In this document: positions 11,426-20,701 of the stretch, in pieces | Layout: the number at the start of each line of letters is the position of its first letter | Position numbering within the stretch: position 1 is the stretch's first letter | Source: Pseudovirgaria hyperparasitica | Lineage: Eukaryota > Ascomycota > Dothideomycetes > Acrospermales > Acrospermaceae | DNA length: 64,000 nucleotides | NCBI RefSeq assembly: GCF_010093815.1 | Contig: NW_022985561.1 | Location: 934,045 to 998,044, forward strand | Direction: 5' to 3' | Notes under the pieces: model-generated | The model's database searches: none | What the model was told of the DNA's origin: nothing | Seen by the model: the letters and a program-made list of their open reading frames with translations, nothing else | Translations under genes and position numbers: made by a program

Positions 11426-12170
11426 TGGTGGTGGTGGAGATGGAGATTGTTCGAGACACGGGGGTAGCATGATAGCATGATAGCATGATAGCATGATATA
11501 TATATACTATTGCGTTACACCACACGTCACCGTCATCATGCTTTACATATATATATACGTGTGTGTGTGTGTGTTCGTATGTATCCAAGTACCCAACAAG
11601 CACGTGCCAAGATATGTTACGATTCCATCCATACGTCCATACAGACTATCTAGACATGAAACGGTATTATATGACGGAACAGTGTAGTAGCAGGCACGTG
11701 GCGTACACATATATACATACAAAGATCAAGAGGAGAGGGTAAGATGGCAACATGATATAATGGTGTTATAGGGCACGGCAGGAACACAACAGGCACGGCA
11801 TGAAGAACAAGCACAAGCACAAGCACGATGACAACCAGGCAAAGTGCATGCACAGCATCAGCATCAGCATGCATGTAGACGTCAATTCATTCAAGACTTG
11901 ATATCATTCCGTATCCCAGAGCAATTGGTATATAATTCCCCCCAGATCTCCCAATCCACCCCCCAAAAAAGCCATCTCGCGGCGCCGCAAGCCCCGTTCG
12001 GTATATCCCATACTCCATTCATTTCATAGCACCGGGGTGACACACGACCGTGTAGCCCACCATCCCCCATACATCGTCCCGCACTCTCACCTTCATATAT
12101 AAATGGTATCATGCAAAAAGCGCCCCCTCCCCCCCCCCCCCCCCAAAACCCACGGTGGTCCTCCAATCCT
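11426..12170. other. Intergenic space with simple repeats, 3' of SCC4
   Basis: 745 bp between the convergent SCC4 and transporter genes. It contains an 8-bp tandem repeat, TA and TG tracts, AAGCAC and CATCAG short repeats, and a run of about 18 C near 12126. No coding exon was seen. Confidence 0.5.
11466..11497. repeat. 8-bp tandem repeat (TAGCATGA), about 4 copies
   Basis: Four perfect head-to-tail copies of TAGCATGA, followed directly by a short TA tract. It lies just past the SCC4 stop codon. Confidence 0.9.
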
Positions 12171-14262
12171 CTAATGCACACTCAACCGCCGCTCAACCGT
12201 ATCCTGCTTCTCAATAATAGCAGGCGGCTTCTCGATGCGCATGCGCAAGATATGGCGCTTGACAAAGTACGGCAGCCAAACGGTCGTCTCGTAGTGGAGG
12301 AAGTTCCTGGTCGGCACGCTAAAGACGCCGTCGAGCTCCTCGAGCGTGAGCTGTTTGGTCTCGCGCACAAAGCAAAAGACCATGCCCCAGGCAATGAGGT
12401 TGAGGCCGGCGTAGAAGCCAAAGGCGCCGGTGGGGGTCATGACGGTGCGCATGCGCGGAAAGGTGAGGGAGAGAATGCCGGCAAAGGTGTTGTTGATGCA
12501 GACGGCCCAGGCCATGCCCTGCTCGCGCTGGATGGTGGGGAAGACCTCGGCGGAGTACTGGAAGGCGACGGGCCCCTCGCCGAGCGAGTACATGATGGTG
12601 AAGAGGTAGACGAAGAGGACGACGGGGCCGACCTTGGCGGCCTGGCTGACGCCTTCTTTGTTGTTGAGCAGCGACAGGCCGGCGGCGAGGAGGAAGATGC
12701 ACATGAAGGGGAAGGTGGCGAGGGTGAGGGTGCGGCGGCCCTTGGTGTCGATGAGGAAGAGGGTCGGGATGGTGAAGACGACCTGGACGGCGCCGTAGCC
12801 GAGCGAGGCGAAGAGGGCCTGGTCGGGCGTGTAGCCGGCCTCGGTGAAGATGGTGGAGCTGTAGAAGGAGATGACTGAGGGATATGTTAGCGAGAGATTA
12901 CAACAATCAATATAGCAATCAATAAAGCAATCAATATAGCAATCAATATAGCAATCAACATAAAAGATGGTCACTCACTGTTGATGCCGCACATCTGCTG
13001 GGCAAGCATGACGGTCGAGGCACCGTAGTTGGCACGTCGGATTCGGGGCACGCGGAAGCAGTCCCAGAGCCGGGTAAAGTAGCCCATGCCGGCGGCAACC
13101 TTGATCTCCTCCTGGTAGATGACATAGGAGTAGTAGTAGTCACGGGCGGCGATGATGGGGTGGGCGCGCAGGATGTTCATGGACCGATAGCCCTGGGCGA
13201 CCTTGCCGCTCTTCATGAGCCAACGGGGCGACTCTGGGCAAAAGTAGATGCCGACCATGAGGATGAAGGAGGGGATGAAGGCGGAGCCGAGCTGGAGACG
13301 CCAGGAGATGTCGCCGGTGTCCTTGACGATGACGTTGGCGCAGAAGCCCAGGAAGATACCCGCAACGACCCAGAGCTGCCAGAACATGACGAGCGCACCG
13401 CGAATGCGGGCGGGGGCCATCTCGGCCGAGTAGATTGGCACGGTCGCGTTCTTTGCGCCAATGCCGATGCCCATGACGAATCTGGCAGCGAAGAGACCTT
13501 GCCATGACCTGGCGAAACCGGAACCGATGGGAGTGGCCGTCAGACAGGCCGCCGTGAGAAAGATTTCGCCGCGTCGGCCGAGATATTTGTTGAGCGGATC
13601 GACGATAAAGGCACCACTGTGCAGGAGCTGGTTAGTGGGCGATTCAAAAGGCAGAGAAGCAGAAAAGACAGGGAAAACTCACATGAGACCGGCGGTCAAG
13701 AAGATGATGGCGTTGATGGAGCCGACAATCCATTCGTTGCGGCCGGTTCCAGTAATGCCAAACTCCTCGGGAAAGGACAAGTTGGCACCGTTGGAGCCAG
13801 TCTGGTCCCAGCCCTGTGTGGCCGCCCCGACGGCGCAGAGGCCGATGGAGTACCAGAGCATCTTGGGGCCGTGCCACTTGTGGTCCCGCTCGTAGATGAG
13901 GGCGGCGCGTTCGTCGGCGGACAGCTCGGCGAGGGCCTCGAAGTTGTCGGGATCGCGGGCGACGAGGGCGGCGCGACCAAACAGGTCGGAGTGCTCGTCC
14001 AGGCCATTTTGCTCGGCGAACAGCTTTGCGTCGGCATGGGCGACCTCCTTGGAGACACGCTGCGGGGGGCATGTCAGTCGGTGGGCTGGAGGGAATTGAC
14101 ATGTAGGGACAGGCTTACCTTGAGCGGGTTCTCGACGATGTTGAGAGCTACGGATTCGCGACGACCACCGCCGCCGAGTTCATCGATTAGCTCCGGAGAA
14201 GGGGCCGAGCCAGTCTTTTCGTTGCCGGAAGCATAGGCGACTTCTTGCTTCTCGTCAGCCAT
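12171..14262 (-). CDS. MFS sugar/polyol-type transporter
   Basis: Predicted plasma-membrane sugar-porter-family proton symporter or facilitator; the substrate is not known. Four exons on the minus strand: 14119-14262, 13683-14059, 12979-13616 and 12171-12874, giving 620 aa. A hydrophilic N-terminal tail (MADEKQEVAYASG) is followed by about 12 helices. Signature motifs are NKYLGRRGEIF after helix 2, MGIGIGAKNATVPIYSAEMA and RIRGALVMFWQLWV, PESPRWLMKSGK before the central loop, QQMCGIN, DTKGRRTLTLA and PVAFQYSAEVFPTIQREQG. There is a long C-terminal cytosolic tail. In my memory the sequence is nearest to fungal myo-inositol/polyol-type porters rather than hexose transporters, but that is a weak inference. 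Intron 3 (12875-12978) contains a 12-bp minisatellite. The leader upstream carries CAG and GACTCCA repeats. Confidence 0.88.
12904..12961. repeat. 12-bp minisatellite inside a transporter intron
   Basis: About five head-to-tail copies of CAATCAATATAG with two single-base variants. They fill more than half of the 104-nt third intron of the transporter gene. Confidence 0.85.
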
Positions 14263-14607
14263 GGTGGAGGAGGGATTGGAGGGCTTGATGTCAGGCAGCA
14301 GCAGCAGCAGCAGTAGCAGCAGTAGCACCAAGCAGTTGAAGAAGGGGAAAGAGGGGAGGGAAGTGGGAGGAAAGAAAGTGGCAGAGTGGGAGGAGAGTGG
14401 CAGATGTTATAGAAATAGAGAGAGAGAGAGAGAGACAGAGCTGGGGAGAGCTCTGGGGGAGCTTGGGGAGGATTTGAGGGGGGGGGGATGGGGCCGGAAA
14501 GACAAGGACAAGGGTTTCTGTGGAGAGAGAGAGAGAGCCAATGATGGAGGTGGAGAAGAAGTGAAAAGGATTGGAGCAGGACAAAAGCCAGGTTAGCGAA
14601 TCTCCAC

Positions 14608-14656
14608 CTCCAGACTCCAGACTCCAGACTCCAGACTCCAGACTCCAGACTCCAGA
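14608..14656. repeat. 7-bp tandem repeat (GACTCCA), about 7 copies, upstream of the polyol-type transporter
   Basis: Perfect head-to-tail copies of GACTCCA about 350 bp upstream of the transporter start codon. The same unit recurs at 32501-32560 upstream of the second transporter. Confidence 0.9.
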
Positions 14657-15967
14657 GTGTGTCCCAGAAAAGTTCCAGAAAAGAAAGAAGGACGGGATGA
14701 AAAGGTGGAGTGGTAGTAGTGTAGTGTAGTGTGTTGGTGGGTATAGTGTAGTAGTGTCAACAAGCCCAAGCCATCAACGGGTCCGGGCAAGCATGCATGA
14801 CTTTGAGAGCTCCACAGCCGCAGCTAGGAGTTGGTAGGAGATTTTGGGAGTGGTGGTAGTGTGGTAGGAGGAGTACGGCTACGACTACGCCTTTGGATGC
14901 GACGACAGGGCTCGGACGGGGTCAGCGCGCAGGGTCAGCTCGAGTCAGTGGGTAGACTAGGAGGTTGTGAAGGGATGGAATGAATGACGGAGTGTGACAG
15001 TGACAGTGAGTGTGCAGTGCATCATCCATGTGCATCTTCTATTATATATGTACGAATGATGTTTCTATTGGCAGTATCAGAACATGGAGCATCACCATGA
15101 TTGCCATGCTGATGGCGATGCCATCAGCATTGCCATTGCTACGATTGCTAACCCACTCATAATTACACAACCATGGGCCAGTCAGTGTACGGTAACAAGG
15201 GCGAGCCAAGACACACAACAAATACAACAACATACACACGGCTGAGATTGGAGTGTGAGATGAGGGATAGGACGAGTCAAGACAGCAGCAGTGCACATGA
15301 CCGAGATGGGCGTCAGTCTTGACGATGTTGTACTATTAATGTTACTCTCATCAACATCAACATCAACATCATCATGATTGCAACTGTCAGAGTCATCGCC
15401 GTCGCCGTCGCCGTCGCCGTCATCGTCACCGTCACGCCGCCAGCTAGCAAGATCCGTCAGATCCAGGCCAACACGCCAAGACAAAGGCCCAAGCCTCGTC
15501 CGAGCTTGGAAGTCTGTGCCGCAATACGCAGACTGTAGTATACACGTGACTATGCCCACATCTACGCGGCAGTCCCGCCCTTTTTACCCCGCCCGTCCCC
15601 CCCAAAGTAACGCCCAGTCCCCCCGCCCAGTTCAAGTCAAGTCACGGGTCACGGGTCACGGGTCATTGGCTGTGTATCACTTGGTATTCTTCACTTGTCC
15701 CGTCCGTCTCACGTTTGCCGTCAGCCTTCCTTCGAGGTCGCGTGAGTGTGTGTGTGTGAGTGAGTAATGGTGTGTGTATATGCAAGTGTATGTGTACGGA
15801 TGTTAACCTTGTTGCTTACTGCGCCTTTGCCTGCACTGTACTATCCCGTATTCTAATACTCTGCATACACGTATAGTATTCGTATTCCCCCTTCCATTCT
15901 TCCCCATCCGTGTGTCGTTGTCTTGGCCTGTCGTCTTGGGGGGAAAATGGAAAATCGCGCGTTCCTG

Positions 15968-16082
15968 TCAGGCATCAGGCATCAGGCATCAGGCACCAGG
16001 CAGGGACCAGGCAGGCATCAGGCAGGCATCAGGCAGGCATCAGGCAGGCATCAGGCAGGCATCAGGCAGGCATCAGGCATCC
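15968..16082. repeat. Minisatellite of GGCATCA / 11-bp CAGGCAGGCAT units
   Basis: Three GGCATCA copies grade into about six copies of an 11-bp unit (CAGGCAGGCAT with variants), followed by short CACTACAGT repeats. Confidence 0.85.
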
Positions 16083-16204
16083 AATCCAGCGTCTACTACA
16101 GTCACTACAGTCACTACACTCATCTACTACACTCCACATACTAATTACACGCCATACACTAATCACAGTACATGCCATATTATATACACTACACTGCGCT
16201 ACAC

Positions 16205-16240
<36 letters not shown>

Positions 16241-16839
16241 TACTGTATATCTTGGCCTTTGTCCCGCTCCTCCAAGACACCGTCACCAACTGCCGCCTTA
16301 CCACTAACCGCCCGCCACCAAAACGCCTAGCTGTACATTTTCCCCGGACATGCCGTCTGCGGCGTCTGTGAGCCTTGTCTTCCCAACCGCAACCGCTCTA
16401 TCCCAAAACTAAACAAACACACACCGTCCGCCGTCCACCGTCCACGCCACTCCAGACCATCGTGCTCGCTCACATCCGTGATTTCTATTATTCTTTGCTA
16501 CTACATACTACATACTACATACTATTACATAGCTAGTTAATAATTATTGTCCAAACCTTCCCCCAAGCAGCCAGCCATCTCCGGCCATGTCCAAGACGTT
16601 CTGACTTGTGTGTGTGTGTGTGAACTGGCACAAACGGCCCGACTGTTGCACTCTCTCTTGGATTGCACCCTTGTTCTGGATCTGCACAGAGCCTCAAACG
16701 CTCATGGCCGCCAGGGTCTGGTCATGTACGAACCTACTACTACTATTACAAACATGTACAGTGTACATACATATACATGCATGGCACGGTCCAGTGCGTG
16801 CAGTGCGTGCGTGCAGTAATTAGATGGTCTAATTAGCCG

Positions 16840-17175
16840 TGTCTTGTCTGTCTTGTCTGTCTTGTCTGTCTTGTCTGTCTTGTCTGTCTTGTCTGTCTTG
16901 TCTGTCTTGTCTGTCTTGTCTGTCTTGTCTGTCTNNNNNNNNNNNNNNNNNNNNNNNNNNNNNNNNNNNNNNNNNNNNNNNNNNNNNNNNNNNNNNNNNN
17001 NNNNNNNNNNNNNNNNNNNNNNNNNNNNNNNNNNNNNNNNNNNNNNNNNNNNNNNNNNNNNNNNNNNNNNNNNNNNNNNTGTCTTGTCTGTCTTGTCTGT
17101 CTTGTCTGTCTTGTCTGTCTTGTCTGTCTTGTCTGTCTTGTCTGTCTTGTCTGTCTTGTCTGTCTTGTCTGTCTG
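16840..17175. repeat. 9-bp tandem repeat (TGTCTTGTC) interrupted by a 145-base assembly gap
   Basis: About ten perfect copies of TGTCTTGTC lie on each side of an N run (16935-17079). The repeat continues in register across the gap, so the true array is longer than shown. The unit length is a multiple of three, so it reads through on both strands as a spurious repetitive peptide. I do not call a gene here. Confidence 0.92.
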
Positions 17176-17924
17176 CCTGTCTGCCTTCTTCCTCATCATC
17201 AGCTGATCAGGCCACGTCCAGCGACTTTGTAGCTCCTCAGGCACCAACTAACTACCTAGTAGGCTACATAGTAGCTAACAACAAGCCCATATCCGGCTCT
17301 CTCACTCTCTCACTTACGCTACAACGGAATCAATCCTACATATCTCCTCGTCTGGATGCATCATCTATTACTGTCATCATCATCCTCGTCATCATCGTCG
17401 TCGTCATCACCACCGCAAACCATCCTGCGCTCGGATGCTTTCAATGTCCTATATATATTATTACTGAAACACTGTTACATTCCACCTGAAACAACGACTC
17501 TGATTACTTGCTACACGCACTATGTTCCATGTCTGTGCGTAGACTGACTTGCATTATTCAGCAATCCATCCGTAGACTGTGCGGGCGTGCTGGATGGGAT
17601 GATGCATGTACTGTCTGGAATACCGGCACTTGGGCACTGCCTGTAGACCTGGAGTGTCTGTGTCTGCCTGCTGCGTTTCAGGCTGCCATGTCATAGTAAG
17701 GCATCCCTCGTGACCGGGACCCACTACTGTCTTTCTTACGCAACTGCTTAGACGACATAATTACAAACGCCATCACAGCACGCCTACCCTTGATCCCACC
17801 ACGCACTATCCCAACTAGGCAACCAGCTCGGAATATTCTAATTACCTCCTACTATCCACTCCACCTCACATCAATCATTCAAATCATAATATATATATCC
17901 TCACTAGTCACCACCTCACCACTC

Positions 17925-18857
17925 ATGACCCCTCCTCCCACAACAATCCCATCCGCAATCGCCCATATCCTGCACTGCTTCCACCCCGACGCCCGCCGCG
18001 CCTTTTGGGACTTTGACCGCTGGTTTAGCGTTACTTGGATATGTAACTTGGCGGGTGGTGGTGATGTTAATGATGATGGAAAGCACGGAAAGGACGGACA
18101 CGAGACGACGACGACGGCAGCGTTCGAAATCAGTCGGATCCGGCGCCAGGTCTCGGTCGGGAGTCTGGATGCGGATGGCTGTTGGATCTTGGTGCTGGTG
18201 TTTGATGTTGCTGCTTCGGAGGATGGTGATGTTGATGATGATGGACAGTCGACAGTAAGCCAGTCGACAACAACCCAGTCTATACAACACCACTGGCACC
18301 CCCTCCCATCCCTCTCCATGCGCCACACCACCCCCCCAACAATCTCCGCCCTCGCCCTCACCCTCCTCCAAACCATGACCTCCGCCCAAACCTGGCTCTC
18401 TAGCAAGTCCCGCCCCCACCGCCACGAATTCTACGTCGAACTCGACGGGCCCGCCGACATGGACGATCCGGGTGCCGATGGACTGGCCATCTACCCGGGT
18501 TGGTTGTATGGAGCCTTGGATCTGGGGCTTTGTGCTGCTTGTCGTGAAGGGGGGTGTGAGGGGGAAAGGGGATCATTGTCCAAGTGTGCGAGGTGTGGGA
18601 CTGCGGCGTATTGTTCGCGGGACTGTCAGCGGCGGGATTGGGCTGCGCATCGGGTTGTGTGTGGGATGGATGGGGTGGGGAGGGGGAGGGCGTTGTTGTT
18701 GAGTAGTCGGGAGGGAGGGTTGGGGGGGGGGAATGGTGGAGGAGGTGGGAATGAGGACGACGACGACGACGACGATGCTGAGGACTCCAATGCCGACGAG
18801 CAACAACACCATCCCAATCCTCCCACCTCAACCCCAACCCACCACCTCCACCCATAA
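17925..18857 (+). CDS. MYND-type zinc-finger protein
   Basis: Single-exon protein of about 310 aa with a complete MYND finger near the C terminus. Ligands are Cys203, Cys206, Cys221, Cys224, Cys230, Cys234, His242 and Cys246 (core KCARCGTAAYCSRDCQRRDW). MYND fingers bind proline-rich partner peptides. No SET domain or other enzyme signature is visible. The N-terminal part contains HILHCFHPDARRAFWDFDRW and a beta-like stretch (CWILVLVFDVA), then acidic low-complexity segments, and the tail has a poly-D run. I chose ATG 17925 because the 45 residues upstream in frame look like leader sequence. Codons before the finger are C-rich while those over and after it are G-rich. The gene is tail-to-tail with the Cys-rich ORF, 35 bp apart. 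The function is unknown. Confidence 0.72.
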   Translation: MTPPPTTIPSAIAHILHCFHPDARRAFWDFDRWFSVTWICNLAGGGDVNDDGKHGKDGHETTTTAAFEISRIRRQVSVGSLDADGCWILVLVFDVAASEDGDVDDDGQSTVSQSTTTQSIQHHWHPLPSLSMRHTTPPTISALALTLLQTMTSAQTWLSSKSRPHRHEFYVELDGPADMDDPGADGLAIYPGWLYGALDLGLCAACREGGCEGERGSLSKCARCGTAAYCSRDCQRRDWAAHRVVCGMDGVGRGRALLLSSREGGLGGGNGGGGGNEDDDDDDDAEDSNADEQQHHPNPPTSTPTHHLHP

Positions 18858-18892
18858 ACCCCCCAAACACCACCCCTAATTACCACCCCGCC

Positions 18893-19567
18893 CTAATCAG
18901 CACACCCAAACCCCCTCCTCCAACCCCAATAATCCTCCTCCTCCCCACCATCACCACCATCACCATCACTCCCATCATCCCCATCCCCAAAACACCGCCA
19001 ACTCACCGCCTCCCCGGCCTCATGCACCAGATCCACCCCCGGACAACTCACATCACACATATACGGGCCCTCCCCTTCGCCATACTTGCCCCCGCCGCCC
19101 GTCCCCACGCACCCGGCCCCGCGCCACACAATGCAGCGCTGTCCCGGGTCTGGTCCGAAGTGGAAGTCTGTGCTTGTGATTGCCGGGGCGGTGTGGCATT
19201 TGTCGCGGGCTTGGAGGGCTTGGCGTGCTTGTGCTTGTGGACGGAGAAGAGACGACAGGCCTCGCGGCGGGACTGTTTGGTCCGAGTGGGTGATGTATGT
19301 GCATTTCGAGTCCGAGGGGCAGATGTTGACTGCGTCCGGTCGGCCGGAGGCGCAGATGGGTTCGCCGGGCATTTCGGCGTTGCGGGCGTGGGCTCGGGCG
19401 TGGGCGCGGATTTGTGGGTTTGTGCGGATGGGTGTGCTGGTGCTGGTGCTGGGGAGGAGGGTTGTGAGGAGGGTTAGAGTTAGGGTGAGGGTGAGGGTTA
19501 GGGATAGAGTGAGAGTGCAGGTAGAGAGGGGTGGTGGCATGTTGGGTGTGTGCTTGGTGTTGGACAT
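18893..19567 (-). CDS. Candidate secreted cysteine-rich protein (10 Cys)
   Basis: Uninterrupted frame of 224 aa. A short polar start (ATG 19567, or 19540 giving MPPPLSTC) leads to a hydrophobic Leu/Thr run that looks like a signal peptide. The mature part has ten cysteines (72, 83, 89, 124, 145, 153, 171, 175, 192, 222), an even number that suggests disulfides. The spacing in GPDPGQRCIVWRGAGC ... MCDVSCPGVDL ... SWRCFGD recalls fungal small secreted proteins. The C-terminal 30 residues are an acidic GD/E tail that may be low-complexity run-on. The signal-peptide core is encoded by telomere-like CCCTAA-type repeats, so it may instead be chance translation of a repeat. It is not an identified toxin or effector; that role would be inference. 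Confidence 0.5.
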   Translation of the reverse strand: MSNTKHTPNMPPPLSTCTLTLSLTLTLTLTLTLLTTLLPSTSTSTPIRTNPQIRAHARAHARNAEMPGEPICASGRPDAVNICPSDSKCTYITHSDQTVPPRGLSSLLRPQAQARQALQARDKCHTAPAITSTDFHFGPDPGQRCIVWRGAGCVGTGGGGKYGEGEGPYMCDVSCPGVDLVHEAGEAVSWRCFGDGDDGSDGDGGDGGEEEDYWGWRRGFGCAD

Positions 19568-20701
19568 CGTCGTGGTACTTGTTTGTATATACTGTTTGCC
19601 GTAGTAGACGCAGTCCCGGTAGTCGAGTCGAGTCGAGTCAAAGTCAACGTAAAAGTAAAAGTAAAAGTAAAAGTCGTCGAGTTCGAACGCGACAGATGCC
19701 TATTATCATCACCACTCCCACATCGCAAGGCTATGCGAACTACACTCACTTCCGACACATCACATCACATCACATCGCAAACACTGCCCCCTCGGCACCA
19801 ACCAACCACCACCACTACCACCCGTGCCGCTGCCTTGCCTCACCCTCACCCCTACTCTACCCTACCCTACCCTACCCTGTAATGCTGTGTATATATAGCA
19901 TATACATACATACATACATACATACATACATACATACATACATACATACATACATAGTAACCCCGCTCTTAACCACATACATACCAACCGCACAGCACTC
20001 ACGGTAGTTACACGTCATTTTTGTGATTTCACGGCATGTGTGCTCGGGATTGCGGTGTGCGGGAGGTTCGGCGTTGGCTATTAATAAATATTGTATGCTT
20101 GTACGGAGTGCTGTGTCGGAGTGCTGGGAGTGGTGTGATGCTTGCATACAGGTACGTAAGGCGGAGTATTTTATGCGTTTTTTTGCCTGGTGCATGCATG
20201 CATGTCTTTCGGATGGGTTTATGGTGCTTTGCTTAGCGCGCGCTTGGCTGGGGTCGGGGTTTAGGGGATAGGAGGTGATAGGCATGCGGAGATCTGGATT
20301 TGGCTTTATCTTTGTCTGGGCTGTGTGGATGGAGATGGGTTTGTTTGTTTGGTTGTTTGCCGTTTGTATATATGCATTCGAATATGCAGGTACTTGTAGT
20401 ATGCTTGCACCCGGACGGTGTAACAAACAATCTCGGACCTGTCCTGGCCTTGCACTTGTCGGCAGCTAGTCTCCTCCAGGCCTAGTGGGTGGATCTTGGG
20501 GTAGATGCTTTATGGTGGGGAAACCTTGCTGCGACTACAGCGACTGCTTTGTGACGTCTGTCTGTCAGTATCAAGTGAGTGAGTACGATATACCATATCT
20601 CGTATTCATATCACATATCTGTATCATTATCTCAATCCCAGCCCCGTGTCCACCACCCTCCGTCAGGATCACTTCTCAACACCAACATCATCAAGCTGGT
20701 C
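19568..20701. other. Intergenic space with microsatellites, upstream of PLC1
   Basis: 1.13 kb with AAGTAAA and GAGTC short repeats near 19630-19670, ACATC repeats near 19760, five CTACC/CCCTA units near 19850 and a CATA microsatellite. It includes the promoter of the phospholipase C gene. No convincing exon was seen. Confidence 0.5.
19903..19956. repeat. CATA tetranucleotide microsatellite
   Basis: About 13 perfect ATAC/CATA units in a row. Confidence 0.92.

Larger units (their letters stand above)
14263..17924. other. Long gene-free tract rich in micro- and minisatellites
   Basis: 3.66 kb upstream of the transporter. The transporter's probable leader has a CAG/CAGTAG tract (about 14293-14330) and an AG tract near 14418. 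Further out are the GACTCCA heptamers, a GATGGC/CATCAG-rich stretch, a CCGTCG tract near 15400, an 11-bp minisatellite, CA and TG tracts, and the 9-bp repeat broken by the N gap. Open frames here are short, low-complexity and unconvincing. Confidence 0.55.

Noticed and set aside
12111-12878. 255-aa plus-strand ORF rich in G, E, D and A
   Set aside because: It lies antisense to the last exon of the transporter; GC-rich codons on one strand leave the opposite frame open. Low-complexity composition and no family.
16702-17489. Two long repetitive ORFs (TDK and SCL repeats) across the N gap
   Set aside because: Products of a 9-bp tandem repeat read through ambiguous bases; no start context or non-repeat domain.
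19846-19880. Possible interstitial telomere (CCCTA units)
   Set aside because: The unit is the 5-mer CTACC/CCCTA, not the hexamer CCCTAA, with only about five copies; it is better called a microsatellite.
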